From NCBI RefSeq assembly GCF_937959485.1, contig NZ_CALGPY010000012.1:177071-241070 (forward strand): a stretch of DNA of 64,000 bases, in the 5' to 3' direction. The notes under the pieces were generated by a model, which searched no databases, was not told where the DNA came from, and saw nothing but the letters and a program-made list of their open reading frames with translations. The position numbers were made by a program, and so were the translations under genes. This DNA is from an uncultured Campylobacter sp. (GTDB lineage: Bacteria > Campylobacterota > Campylobacteria > Campylobacterales > Campylobacteraceae). This document shows, piece after piece, positions 34,246 through 43,424 of the stretch (position 1 is its first letter; the number at the start of each line of letters is the position of its first letter).

Positions 34246-35085
34246 ATGAATAATATACTTAATTGGCTTTGGGAAGAATATTCTTTGCATATACTTTTTA
34301 TCTCATTTCTTCTATTAAGTATCAGGTGGATAGCATATCAACAGCGTGATAAAAAATATCCTGCGATAACGTTTGGAATTTTTATAATAATTTATTCTAC
34401 AGTATTCGCATTTATGACTCAAGATGCCATAAGGGCTCTTTCAGATCATCCTATCTTTGCAAGCATAGTTATGGCATCTACTTGTATACCCGCAATTATA
34501 CTATGCTCATTGAGTAAATATCTGAAAGGTGTTATATCTATAGCTATAGCTATATTCCTTATAGCATTACCGTTTGCATCTACCAAAAATTTATTAAATT
34601 GGATTACTATAGGAATTATGGGATTTGTTCTTCCTGTGATTTTCTTCTTTGCAATAGAATCTTTCGATGAGTTAAAAAAAATATTATTTGGAAAAGAATA
34701 TAGAAAATGTAACTTGGCGCTTGGAGTATCTATGTTTATTATGGGCATTGAGCTTGCCCTAATAACTCTTTATTTTGGAACACAAAATATAAAAGTAACT
34801 ACAAAAAATTTTGAACTGCTAGAAAAATTAATTAAGGAATTTCCAGATCTATATTTCGTATTAAGTATTAGCTTTATTTGGACTATAACATCTTGCAATT
34901 TTAAAGACAGAGCAGCTGCGGATATTGTAAACAAAACAATATTTAGACTATCGACTATAATAAGCCTATTATTTATAATTCTACATCAAAATCAAGTATC
35001 CGATATAATTAAATTTATGACTATCCCATCAGGAATATCATTGATGGCGTTTGAAATTAAAAAATATTTAGAGGATAAAAAATGA
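34246..35085 (+). CDS. AT-rich membrane protein, paralogue of the next gene
   Basis: 279 residues, about 7-8 helices, no known family. The DNA is strikingly AT-rich compared with radA before it and the gene after it. Its C-terminal half lines up with the next protein: DIVNKTIFRLSTIISLLFIIL versus QIMNKIVSKLSTLFVTIFIL, and PSGISLMAFEIKKYL versus PSIFTLMIFEIKDYL. So the two are old paralogues with different base composition, suggesting that this copy came by transfer. It has a GGAAG ribosome binding site and follows radA directly. Confidence 0.75.
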   Translation: MNNILNWLWEEYSLHILFISFLLLSIRWIAYQQRDKKYPAITFGIFIIIYSTVFAFMTQDAIRALSDHPIFASIVMASTCIPAIILCSLSKYLKGVISIAIAIFLIALPFASTKNLLNWITIGIMGFVLPVIFFFAIESFDELKKILFGKEYRKCNLALGVSMFIMGIELALITLYFGTQNIKVTTKNFELLEKLIKEFPDLYFVLSISFIWTITSCNFKDRAAADIVNKTIFRLSTIISLLFIILHQNQVSDIIKFMTIPSGISLMAFEIKKYLEDKK

Positions 35086-35110
35086 AATATACTAAATTTC
35101 AGGAACTATT

Positions 35111-35854
35111 TTGAGCCCAAACGTAATCGTCAAATTCGTCATTTTGTTTTTCATCAGAGCGCAAAGCTTAAACGTTAAATTTAGCAGGCTCGATGCCGTC
35201 GTATCGCGCGCTTACGCCAAATATGGGGCGGTGTTTAAGCTCAGCGTGCCGCTACTTGCCGCAGCATCGGTATTTGCGCTGTTTAACCTATACGATTTTG
35301 CCAAAGCCAACTACGCACTGACGATCTTTTTGCTTGCTTTGGGCTCGCCTCTGCTTGCGTATGGCTTTTTTAAGGCGATAAAATCAGCGATGACCTTCGC
35401 GCTATTTGTGATCCCATTTGCGGCGGTGTTTGCGATCATCGCGGTTACGGGCGCACAGAAGCTTGATAACTCGCTAAATTTCAACATCGTCTTTCCGCTG
35501 TTTTTCACCATCGTGTGGTTTGCGATGTCGGTGATCGCCGACGAGGACGTGGCGCAGATCATGAATAAAATCGTATCGAAGCTCTCGACGCTTTTCGTGA
35601 CGATTTTCATCCTTTACAACTACGAGACGCTTCACGGGATTTTAACCGCGGGCGCGGGAGGGTATCGCGCGGGCAGCGACGAGCTAAACGCGCTTGATCT
35701 GGTGTTTATGACGATTAGATTTTTCACGCTGCCTTCGATTTTTACGTTGATGATTTTTGAGATCAAGGATTATCTTTTTATCAGATACGACGCGTTCGTG
35801 CAGGCTCAGCAGGAGCGCATGGAGGATTTAAAAAATCCCAAGAGCTCGGAGTAA
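35111..35854 (+). CDS. Host-composition membrane protein, paralogue of the previous gene
   Basis: 247 residues, about 6 helices, function unknown. Read from a TTG at 35111 with AGGA about 7 bases upstream. That TTG overlaps the TGA of a 10-codon frame (MKYTKFQELF, start 35082) which itself overlaps the previous stop; the short frame could be a coupling leader, or the original 5' end put out of frame. Acidic C-terminal tail (ERMEDLKNPKSSE). Composition is host-like. Confidence 0.7.
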   Translation: MSPNVIVKFVILFFIRAQSLNVKFSRLDAVVSRAYAKYGAVFKLSVPLLAAASVFALFNLYDFAKANYALTIFLLALGSPLLAYGFFKAIKSAMTFALFVIPFAAVFAIIAVTGAQKLDNSLNFNIVFPLFFTIVWFAMSVIADEDVAQIMNKIVSKLSTLFVTIFILYNYETLHGILTAGAGGYRAGSDELNALDLVFMTIRFFTLPSIFTLMIFEIKDYLFIRYDAFVQAQQERMEDLKNPKSSE

Positions 35855-36028
35855 AATTTTAAAGCTTAGCTCAATCTGATTTTGCGCGCCGTAAATACTC
35901 GCAAATACCAAAGATTGCGACCGCTATATGCACGCTGGGCTTCGGCGCGGCAGTGGGACTAATAAAATTTGAAACGAAATTTTAGGACAAAATTTTGAGA
36001 TGTAATTTTAATGACGCACCGCTTATGC

Positions 36029-36072
36029 GCGGGTTAGGATTTAAAACCACAAAGCTTCAAATCCCGACCCGC
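36029..36072. terminator. Hairpin between convergent genes
   Basis: GCGGGTTAGGATTT (36029-36042) pairs with AAATCCCGACCCGC (36059-36072) at 13 of 14 positions (one G-U) around a 16-base loop. Placed between the membrane protein gene (+) and the solute-binding gene (-), so it can serve both. The flanks are AT-rich without a clean T-run. Confidence 0.55.
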
Positions 36073-36087
36073 ATCAAATTTAAAATT

Positions 36088-36894
36088 CTAAAAGAAGCTG
36101 TATATGTCGTCTAAAAGGAAGTATTTTTTATCGACAGTGCCTTTGTAGAAAGGCTCGAAAGTATCGTTATACGCCTTTTTGAAAAAGCCCTCTTTGCTAA
36201 GCGAAATGAGCGCTTGATTAACGGCTTCTGCGAGATCTGCGTTGCCTTTTTGCATCGCGATGCCTAAAAATACGTTCTCGCCAAGACTTTTGATATTAAC
36301 CTCGACGCTAGGATCTGCGACCGGATAGACCATCACAAATAGATTATCGTCGCATGCGCCGTCGATCTCGCCGCTCTTTAACCGCTTGTAGCAATCGGAG
36401 GAATTCTTGCAATACACTAGATTGTAGCCGCCGTCCTTTTGCATAAACGCTTCGCCCGTCGAGCCGCGAATAACGCCTACTTTCTTACCTCGCAGATCGC
36501 TCATTTTTTGGATATTGTCACTTTTTCTGGTTAAAACTCCGGAATTTACGGAAAGATATGGCATCGAAAACTCATAATTTTTCTTTCTCTCCTCAGTAAC
36601 GCTTGCAGCCGCAATAAGCATATCTGCCTGATTATTTTGAATGGACGGAAAGCGCGCTTGCGCCGATACCGGTATGAGCTCGATCCTGCCGCCGGTATCG
36701 CCTAAAATTTTGCCTCCGATTGCATTAGCAAGCTCTACGTCAAAGCCCTCAAAGCCGTTATCCGTAACTCTACTAAATGGAGGCTCATTTTCATAAACGG
36801 CGATACGAATGACTTTACTCTGCTTTATTTGGCTTAAAGAATTCGCAAGCGCAAAGATGCAAAATAGAAGAATTAAAAACAGCGATTTTTTCAT
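36088..36894 (-). CDS. Periplasmic amino-acid-type solute-binding protein (copy 1)
   Basis: 268 residues. Signal peptide (MKKSLFLILLFCIFALA), then an SBP family 3 fold: IRIAVYENEPPFSRV, GFEGFDVELANAI, MLIAAASVTEERKKNYEFSMPYL, VGVIRGSTGEAFM. Such proteins deliver polar amino acids or small peptides to an ABC importer. It ends in a conserved tail, KKYFLLDDIYSFF, shared with the next two genes. No permease or ATPase gene is in the window. About 18 bases follow the stop of copy 2, so the two are one unit. Confidence 0.85.
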   Translation of the reverse strand: MKKSLFLILLFCIFALANSLSQIKQSKVIRIAVYENEPPFSRVTDNGFEGFDVELANAIGGKILGDTGGRIELIPVSAQARFPSIQNNQADMLIAAASVTEERKKNYEFSMPYLSVNSGVLTRKSDNIQKMSDLRGKKVGVIRGSTGEAFMQKDGGYNLVYCKNSSDCYKRLKSGEIDGACDDNLFVMVYPVADPSVEVNIKSLGENVFLGIAMQKGNADLAEAVNQALISLSKEGFFKKAYNDTFEPFYKGTVDKKYFLLDDIYSFF

Positions 36895-36911
36895 TTTAAA
36901 CTCCTTTTTTA

Positions 36912-37718
36912 TTAAAAAAAGCTGTAAAGATCGTCGAGTAAGAAATATTTTTTATCGACGGTGCCTTTATAGAAGGATTCGAAAGTATCCTCGTAAGCCT
37001 TTTTGAAAAAGCCCTCTTTGCTGAGCGCAATCAAGCCTTTATTGATCGCTTCTAGCAGCTCCGCGTTACCCTTTTGCACCGCGACGCCCAAGAATACATT
37101 ATCGCCTAAATTTTTTATATTGACCTCGACTGCGGGATCTACGATCGGATAGACCATTACAAAAAGGTTGTTGTTGCAATACCCGTCGATCTCGCCACTT
37201 TTTAATCTCCTATAGCAATCGACCGAATCGTTGCAGTAGGAAACATTATAACCGCCGTCCTTTTTGATATACGCCTCGCCGGTAGTCTTGCGGATGATAC
37301 CGATCTTTTTGCCCATCAGATCGCCTATTTTGTGAATATTTGAGTCTTTTTTCGTTAAAATTCCCAAATTTACCGTAAAATACGGCATCGAAAAATCCAC
37401 GCTGCCTTTACGCTCTTCAGTGATACTTGCAGCCGCGATTATCATATCTGCCTGATTGTTTTGAAGCATCGGAAAGCGCACTTCGTTCGTTACCGGGATA
37501 AGCTCGATACGACCGCCGCTGTTGCCGAAAATTTTACCGGCTAGCGCATTGGCAAGCTCGACTTCGAAACCTTCAAAGCCCTTCTCGCTCGACTTACTAA
37601 AAGGCGGCTCATTTTCATAAACGCCCACTCTGATAACCTTGCTTTGCTTTATTTCGCTTAAGGAATTCGCAAAAACAAAGATCGCCGACAATAGAATAAG
37701 AAAAAATGACTTTTTCAT
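36912..37718 (-). CDS. Periplasmic amino-acid-type solute-binding protein (copy 2)
   Basis: 268 residues, closely related to copy 1 along its whole length (IRVGVYENEPPFSKS, GFEGFEVELANALAGKIFGNSGGRIELIPV, KKYFLLDDLYSFF). Signal peptide MKKSFFLILLSAIFVFA. A perfect AAGGAGG lies before the ATG and a TACAAT-like box at 37755-37750 on the minus strand, so it is the first gene of the two-gene unit. Differences cluster in the domain that contacts ligand (for example YCNDSVDC against YCKNSSDC), suggesting different substrates. Confidence 0.85.
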   Translation of the reverse strand: MKKSFFLILLSAIFVFANSLSEIKQSKVIRVGVYENEPPFSKSSEKGFEGFEVELANALAGKIFGNSGGRIELIPVTNEVRFPMLQNNQADMIIAAASITEERKGSVDFSMPYFTVNLGILTKKDSNIHKIGDLMGKKIGIIRKTTGEAYIKKDGGYNVSYCNDSVDCYRRLKSGEIDGYCNNNLFVMVYPIVDPAVEVNIKNLGDNVFLGVAVQKGNAELLEAINKGLIALSKEGFFKKAYEDTFESFYKGTVDKKYFLLDDLYSFF

Positions 37719-38162
37719 AATTTCCTCCTTGAATTTTAAATTTTTCGTAATTGTAATGTAAATTTTCTTAAAATTTCATTTTACCTGAACCGAAATTATT
37801 CCCTAAATTACGGGCTTAGCAATAAAATTTCGCAACTAAAATTTCTAAGCATAATGATAGAGGCTTTTTAAATTTTGCTGCCTTGCGCCAAGCTCCGCCT
37901 GCTTTCATTAAATTTTAGCGCTTCGCTATAAAATTCTGTGCGTCTATTAGCGCCGCGTAAAAAAAAATAGCACGCCGCTGCGAAATTCTATGGAATTTTA
38001 TAAATTTCATAACGGCGCGTTAGTAAAATTTACAATCCAAACCCAAGCTCGCAAAGTCGGGCAAAATAGCAAGACTATGCGAGCCTTTTAAATTTTACCT
38101 AGCGAGAGCACACAGCTATGCTTACGAAAACAAACACAGGCGAGCCGTACCGCTATGCCCAC
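37719..38162. other. 444-base spacer between solute-binding copies 2 and 3
   Basis: AT-rich with AAATTT units and no supportable gene. It holds the promoter region of copy 2 at its left end. A 17-codon frame just before 38163 lacks a ribosome binding site and is not called. Confidence 0.55.
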
Positions 38163-38969
38163 CTAAAATAAGCTATAAAGATCATCCAGCAAGAAATATT
38201 TTTTCTCCGCAGTGCCTTTGTAATACGGCTCGATCGCCTCATCATAGGTCTTTTTCATAAAGCCGTCTTTGCTAAGCTTGATTAACTCGCCGTTTAAGAA
38301 CTCGAGCAGATCCTTATTGCCCTTAGAAACCGCGATGCCCAAGAAATCCGAAACGCCTAAATTCTTAATATTTACTTCAGTATCGCTATCTACGACCGCA
38401 TAAGCAAGAACTAACAAATTATCGTGTGCAAAGCCCGCACCCTTGCCCTCTTTTAGAATTTTATAGCATTCATTTGCAGTAGCACAATTTATGATTTCAA
38501 AACCCTCTTTTTTAAAATATGCCTCGCTAGTCGTACCGCTTTCTGCAATGATCGGCTTACCGTGTAAATCAGACATCGTTTTGATCTTATCTCCCTTGCG
38601 GGTTAGCACGCCGATATTTACTGCGAAATACGGCGTCGTAAAATCGACCACCTGCTTACGCTCATTTGTGATCGTAAAGGTCGCAAGCACCATATCTACT
38701 TTATTTTCTTCCAACACTTTTAAACGCTCACTAGCCTTTACGGGTACGAATTCTACCTTGCCCGCCTTGCCACCAAATATATCTTTTGATAACGCCTCGG
38801 CTAGGGTCACCTCAAATCCTTGAAATTTGCCGTCTTCAAATTTACTAAAAGGCGGTTGCGCCTCGAAAACGCCCACTCTAATCGTGCCCGACTGCCTAAT
38901 CTCAGATAGGGTATTTGCCACTACACTACTTGTAAATAGCAAGAAAATTCCCAAAATTATCTTTTTCAT
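38163..38969 (-). CDS. Periplasmic amino-acid-type solute-binding protein (copy 3)
   Basis: 268 residues, same length as copies 1 and 2 but more diverged: IRVGVFEAQPPFSKF, GFEVTLAEALSKDIFG, MVLATFTITNERKQVVDFTTPYF (closer to the PEB1/GlnH norm), KKYFLLDDLYSLF. Signal peptide MKKIILGIFLLFTSSVVA. Separated from copy 2 by 444 bases, so probably its own transcript. It looks like the oldest member, from which the tandem pair arose or diverged. Confidence 0.85.
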   Translation of the reverse strand: MKKIILGIFLLFTSSVVANTLSEIRQSGTIRVGVFEAQPPFSKFEDGKFQGFEVTLAEALSKDIFGGKAGKVEFVPVKASERLKVLEENKVDMVLATFTITNERKQVVDFTTPYFAVNIGVLTRKGDKIKTMSDLHGKPIIAESGTTSEAYFKKEGFEIINCATANECYKILKEGKGAGFAHDNLLVLAYAVVDSDTEVNIKNLGVSDFLGIAVSKGNKDLLEFLNGELIKLSKDGFMKKTYDEAIEPYYKGTAEKKYFLLDDLYSLF

Positions 38970-39139
38970 ATCGTTCCTTTAGTTACAATGATTAGCCTAG
39001 CCGCGCATTCGCGTCGCTTCGGCAAGCCGTCTTAAGCCGGTCGTATATTATTCGCTCACTTCTCCTTTCGATATTTTTTAAAATTTCTTTACTTTGAAAT
39101 TTTGCGGCGCATTTTACGCAAATTTCATTTAAAATACAT

Positions 39140-39835
39140 TTAATCTGCGCCGTGATTTAGATCCCAATCGATCTCTCCTAGACCGTGCGCGCGCAGATAT
39201 TCGTTGCATCTGCTAAAATGCTTGCAGCCGAAAAACGCCCCTCCTGCAAGCGGGCTAGGATGCGCGGCGGTTAAAATGAGATGCCTCTGCGCATCGATCA
39301 GCGCCGATTTTGCTTTGGCAAAATTTCCCCACAGCATAAAGACCAAGCTTTGCCGCCTCGCGCTTAAAATTTTAATCACGGCGTCGGTGAAAATTTGCCA
39401 GCCGAAGCCGCTGTGCGAGTTCGCGCGGTTTGCGCCCACGCTAAGGCTCGCATTAAGCAGCAGCACGCCCTGCTTCGCCCAGTAGCTCAGATCGCCGCTA
39501 GCAGGCTCGCTGATACCCAGATCGCTCTTAATCTCTTTGTAGATGTTTACGAGGCTGGGCGGAATTCGCACGCCGCGCGGTACCGAAAAGCTAAGCCCCA
39601 TCGCCTGATGCGCGCCGTGGTAGGGATCCTGCCCCAAAATCACCGCGCGCACCCGCTCAAACGGAGTGAGATTAAAGGCGTTAAAGATCAAATTTCCCGG
39701 CGGATAGATGATCTCGCGCGCCTTTGCGGCGAGCAGATTTTCTTTGATCTTCGCAAAATACTCGCTTAAAAATTCCTCCCTAAGTGCCTCTTTCCAGCCG
39801 CTCTCGATCCTCACGTCGTCTAAATTTATCTGCAT
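39140..39835 (-). CDS. ung: Uracil-DNA glycosylase
   Basis: 231 residues. VILGQDPYHGAHQAMGLSFSV carries the water-activating Asp, QGVLLLNASLSV the uracil-binding Asn, and LTAAHPSPLAGG the catalytic His with the Leu-type wedge loop. Removes uracil from DNA. Single gene; the flanking gaps (38970-39139, 39836-39979) show no other gene. Confidence 0.95.
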   Translation of the reverse strand: MQINLDDVRIESGWKEALREEFLSEYFAKIKENLLAAKAREIIYPPGNLIFNAFNLTPFERVRAVILGQDPYHGAHQAMGLSFSVPRGVRIPPSLVNIYKEIKSDLGISEPASGDLSYWAKQGVLLLNASLSVGANRANSHSGFGWQIFTDAVIKILSARRQSLVFMLWGNFAKAKSALIDAQRHLILTAAHPSPLAGGAFFGCKHFSRCNEYLRAHGLGEIDWDLNHGAD

Positions 39836-39979
39836 ACCGACCCTTTAAATTTTAATAAATTAACGCTCTAATTTTACAATAAATTTTAAAAATAGTATCG
39901 CTCGCACGCGCCGCTGCAACCAAAGGCGGATCGCCCGCGCTCTCGCGCCGCAACCGCTCTCGCCGATTTATAGGCGCCG

Positions 39980-40234
39980 CTACACGATCACGATCAAAAG
40001 CGCCATAAATAGCAGCATGACGATCGTCTTTTTATTATCGTTAAGCAAGCTCTGCGGATAAAAAGCAAACAAAATCGCGTAGGCAAAAAGCGCGATTGCG
40101 AACTCCCACGGGTTGTTTTCTCTGAATTTTAACCTATAAATGATCATCGCTACGAAAGATATGTGCGAAAGCAGCGATAAAATTTGAGCCGGCTTCATGC
40201 TGTCTTTGTGATCTCCTATTTTATGAAAACCCAC
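39980..40234 (-). CDS. Small membrane protein, hypothetical
   Basis: 84 residues from ATG 40234, or 72 from ATG 40198 (MKPAQILSLLSH). The second is the more natural protein start, but neither has a good ribosome binding site; AGGAG lies 14 bases before the second. Two or three helices (ILSLLSHISFVAMIIY, FAIALFAYAILFAF, TIVMLLFMALLIVIV) with a charged loop. No family recognised. Confidence 0.5.
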   Translation of the reverse strand: MGFHKIGDHKDSMKPAQILSLLSHISFVAMIIYRLKFRENNPWEFAIALFAYAILFAFYPQSLLNDNKKTIVMLLFMALLIVIV

Positions 40235-40369
40235 TATATCGTTATTTTATCTACTTTGATAAATGTCCGCAAAACCAAAGTCTAAATTTTTAAATTTTAT
40301 CCCAAAAGCTTTTAAATTTAGTTCGCAACGTTATATTAAATCGACCATAAGTAAATTTAGCGCACACTA

Positions 40370-40981
40370 TTAATACCCCATTTTATTTATTTGAATTATA
40401 TTAAGTTCCGGATAAAAAATAACCTCGTGATCATAATCGCTCGGTTGTCCCGATTCGTGCTCTTTTTTGTGCCATATTCGCCTTTTATCGTTCACTATTG
40501 CCGTTATATTTAAATTTTTGATTGAACCATATATCAAATACTCCCGACTGCCGGCATAATAATAAGACGGCATCGCCCACGATAGTTTAAATTCATGCAA
40601 ATTTGTAGTTTCAGCTATACAGTCAGACTCGGAAACAAACTCGTAGCCCTCTTGCAACATTTTTTGTTGCGTCAAAGTAAAGGGCTTATCCGCCTTTATA
40701 AAATGCGCGTAACAGATACAAGTCTGTATTTTTTCACTACACAATAAAGGAGGACTTTTTTTGCGATAAATGAGCAAAGTTTCTCCCTTCGTATTTGTTA
40801 AGGCTTCAAATTTAGCCAAATTTTTATTTTCTATATATGAAAAATCCGTATTAAGGGGTGAAAATAGAAAGGCTATAAATAAAACAAACAATATCAATGC
40901 TGCAAACGATAATATCAATGATGCGAGTATGGCGATCTTGATGACTTTCCACAATATTTTTAATATTTTTATTGTTTGCAT
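40370..40981 (-). CDS. Hypothetical membrane-anchored protein, AT-rich
   Basis: 203 residues. One strong N-terminal helix (residues about 15-42) followed by an extracytoplasmic domain with Cys pairs (LLCSEKIQTCICYAHF, SDCIAETT) that may form disulfides. AT-rich compared with the flanks, so possibly acquired. Resembles in general layout the AT-rich anchored protein at 47302. No family recognised. The right flank up to 41061 holds no gene. Confidence 0.6.
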   Translation of the reverse strand: MQTIKILKILWKVIKIAILASLILSFAALILFVLFIAFLFSPLNTDFSYIENKNLAKFEALTNTKGETLLIYRKKSPPLLCSEKIQTCICYAHFIKADKPFTLTQQKMLQEGYEFVSESDCIAETTNLHEFKLSWAMPSYYYAGSREYLIYGSIKNLNITAIVNDKRRIWHKKEHESGQPSDYDHEVIFYPELNIIQINKMGY

Positions 40982-41061
40982 TACGATTTACCTTCCACTC
41001 TATTTTAAAATTTACTGCGGTATTTATAAACTGCGCCACCGATCTTAGCGGCTTTAAAATT

Positions 41062-41658
41062 TCATCGCACAGGCTTGCTTCTAAGGCCGTAATACGGATA
41101 ATCCATCGCCGCAGCGGCAGCCTCTCGCGCAGAGGCGCCCGCGAATTTCTCGGTCACGCAAAGTCCAAGTTCGATGGAGCTACTCACACCGCCAGCAGTG
41201 ATGATCTCGCCTCCTTCTGGCAGGCTATCGCGCACGAGCCGTTCATGCACCACGTCCGCGCAGTAAAGTGCCAGCAGATCGTAGCAAAACGGATGTGTAG
41301 TCGCACGCCTACCTCGCAAAAACCCCGCCGCGCCCAAAAGCAGCGAACCGGTGCAAACGCTAAACTTATACTTCGCATCGCGCGCGGTTGCGAGCCACGA
41401 GATGAAGCCCGCATCGTCTTTAAGGCGTCGCGTCGCCATACCGCCCGGCACAAAAACCGCATCAAAGCCGCCTAGATCCGTCGTGATCTCGCCCACGTCA
41501 ATCGTAAGGCCGCCGCTATCCGAAACCTGCCGCTCTCGCGAGCAAAACCTCATCTCAAGCTGCGGGTGGACGGCTTTAAGCCTTAGCATACAATCGTAAA
41601 ATCCCACAAAATCGAGGTGCGTCTGTCCGCTAAACATCACAAGCGCTATATTTTTCAT
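41062..41658 (-). CDS. DJ-1/PfpI family protein (isonitrile hydratase-like)
   Basis: 198 residues. IALVMFSGQTHLDFVGFYD at the N-terminus, FDAVFVPGGMATRRL, and the nucleophile elbow FSVCTGSLLLGAAGFLRGRRATTHPF with the active Cys, then EIITAGGVSSSIELGL. The VCTGSLLLGAAGLL-x-GR-x-ATTHW pattern is that of isonitrile hydratase and related cysteine enzymes. Substrate unknown. Single gene with AT-rich flanks. Confidence 0.85.
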   Translation of the reverse strand: MKNIALVMFSGQTHLDFVGFYDCMLRLKAVHPQLEMRFCSRERQVSDSGGLTIDVGEITTDLGGFDAVFVPGGMATRRLKDDAGFISWLATARDAKYKFSVCTGSLLLGAAGFLRGRRATTHPFCYDLLALYCADVVHERLVRDSLPEGGEIITAGGVSSSIELGLCVTEKFAGASAREAAAAAMDYPYYGLRSKPVR

Positions 41659-41877
41659 AATCCGTCCTTTAAATTTATCGCTCGCCTATGAGCTTTCGGT
41701 TTGCCGCCGCTGCAATTCTCGGCGCCGCAAGTCGTAAAATGCGCGGCGGCTAAATTCGATACCGCAGGCTGCCAAAAACCCGCTCAAATAAATTTTAAAT
41801 TTTACTCGCGTTAAAAACTTGCAGAATTTTACCGCCTACGGGCGAAATTTTAAAAGCGGCAAAATTTTGCGCGTTTT

Positions 41878-42627
41878 TTATTCCGCTTTATTTAGATTAG
41901 AAAAAGCCCGCACGCCCGCATAATGTAGCCTTTTTGAAACATTCTCAAATTCCAAATTCCAAATTCCCTCGTCGTATTTCCATTCAAACGGCGTTTTGTA
42001 ATTCGTCCAAATTTCATACGCGCGTTCGTTTAGCCGCTCAATCAACGCAGAAATCCCTAAATCGCCGCCCGCTATCTCCATCATCAAATGCCAGTTATCC
42101 AAATCGGCGGGGTTTTCGGTGTGGATGGATTTTTCGCGCGGCAGATAATACACAAAATCGCCCGTATCGAAGGGGAAGAGGGTGTGGCACAGCGCAATGC
42201 CGTAAATTTTTTGAGCGAATACTGTCGGAAGCTGCTCGTCCGAATAGCCGAAGGTAGAAACATATAAAAAACTGCGCAAGATGCTTGCTAAATTTCTACA
42301 GACCGGCGCAAAGGCGTATCTGCATACCTGCTGCGTTAAGGCGCCGTTTCGAATAAAACTTATGGCTCTATCGATTTCTTTTCTTCTTGCTTGCACGTAT
42401 TTTATCTTTTTAAATCGCCAAGCTTGCATCAGCTGCAAAGAATTGTCGATTGAGCGCAGATGCTTATCTCTTTTTTCATCCGCCGTGCCGCTTAGCTCCG
42501 CGATCCTCGCAACGCCCTGCTTCCAAAACGGGATCAGGGTTTTTACCCATCCCAAGTAGCTCAGATAAAGCGCGTTCGGCTCCTCTTTTTCAAAAGCCGC
42601 TCTCATCTGCGTAAGTTTTATCATCAC
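41878..42627 (-). CDS. Hypothetical protein
   Basis: 249 residues, soluble, Trp/Tyr-rich, helical (MQAWRFKKIKYVQARRKEIDRAISFI; NLASILRSFLYVSTFGY). ATG at 42627 with a second Met next to it. It lies 32 bases downstream of thyX on the same strand, so probably co-transcribed. No motif recognised; not a restriction enzyme or nuclease by eye. The 219-base gap to 41658 holds no gene. Confidence 0.55.
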   Translation of the reverse strand: MMIKLTQMRAAFEKEEPNALYLSYLGWVKTLIPFWKQGVARIAELSGTADEKRDKHLRSIDNSLQLMQAWRFKKIKYVQARRKEIDRAISFIRNGALTQQVCRYAFAPVCRNLASILRSFLYVSTFGYSDEQLPTVFAQKIYGIALCHTLFPFDTGDFVYYLPREKSIHTENPADLDNWHLMMEIAGGDLGISALIERLNERAYEIWTNYKTPFEWKYDEGIWNLEFENVSKRLHYAGVRAFSNLNKAE

Positions 42628-42659
42628 AGCTCTCTTATATCAAAATTTTACTTCGCTCG

Positions 42660-43298
42660 CTACTCCTCGCCTTGCGTCTTCTCTCCGCTCGCCATGCAGC
42701 TTTGGAATATAAATTTATGCTCCTGCGGCAGCGCGCCATAAATTTTACCCGCAAGCTCGCGGATCTCCCAAAGTGCCGCCTTGCTAGAGCGCAGAGCGAG
42801 GAAGTTTTGCAAGCTGCGTGCGTTTATACTCCAGCTAAGCTCGCTCTTGTAGCACTCGGGCAGGCAGTATTTGGCGATATCAAGGCTGATCGGAGTTTGT
42901 AAGATTACGCGCAGGTTTTCAAGAGCCGCGATACTTGCGTTATCGACCGCTTCGTTGCCCGTAAGCACGATGTATCGCGCGGCGTTTTCGAAATCCCCTT
43001 GCGCAAAGCTGCCCTCGCCGCGCAATTCTTTGAGAGTGTAGCGCGTGGATTTTACGCTAAGGCTTGCTAGGCGGTGGCGCGCCAGCTCCTGAAGCAGCGC
43101 GCGAGAAATACCGCTGATGTAGAAGTTGTAGTAGAGGTGTTCGAGCGTGCTTGAGTGCTTGAGCTGGTTGCCGACGCGGTCAATGAGCGCTAGGTCTTTG
43201 GCGCCGCCGCAATCGCCGCGCTCAAAGCTCTGCCAGCAGGTGCGGATCGCATTTGAGCAGACCCAAAGCGGAGTGAAATTTAGAAGTTTGACTTGCAT
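42660..43298 (-). CDS. thyX: Flavin-dependent thymidylate synthase ThyX
   Basis: 212 residues from ATG 43298 (MQVKLLNFTPLW), chosen because AAAGGA lies at good distance; the frame stays open to 43325 but without such a site. STLEHLYYNFYISGISRALLQELARHRLASLSVKSTRYT contains the signature RHR-x7-S and the preceding FAD/dUMP contacts. Methylates dUMP using methylene-THF and FAD; Campylobacters use ThyX instead of ThyA. Confidence 0.95.
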   Translation of the reverse strand: MQVKLLNFTPLWVCSNAIRTCWQSFERGDCGGAKDLALIDRVGNQLKHSSTLEHLYYNFYISGISRALLQELARHRLASLSVKSTRYTLKELRGEGSFAQGDFENAARYIVLTGNEAVDNASIAALENLRVILQTPISLDIAKYCLPECYKSELSWSINARSLQNFLALRSSKAALWEIRELAGKIYGALPQEHKFIFQSCMASGEKTQGEE

Positions 43299-43424
43299 GA
43301 TTATCCTTTGAAATTTTAAGCGCATTTTAACGCTATCGCACTTTTAAACCGATAAAATTTCGCAAAACGACGCTTTTAATAAACAAAGCTCGCGCCTAAG
43401 CTTTGCGAGAAGAAATGCTTCATT

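Noticed and set aside
35860..35985. Plus-strand frame reading IATAICTLGFGAAVGLIKF after the membrane protein gene
   Set aside because: About 40 codons between stops with no start codon or ribosome binding site; at most a tiny gene remnant.
36088..38969. Phase-variable homopolymer tracts in the glycan or binding-protein genes
   Set aside because: No long poly-G/C run was seen in these genes or in either glycan cluster; A/T runs are short and the frames are intact.
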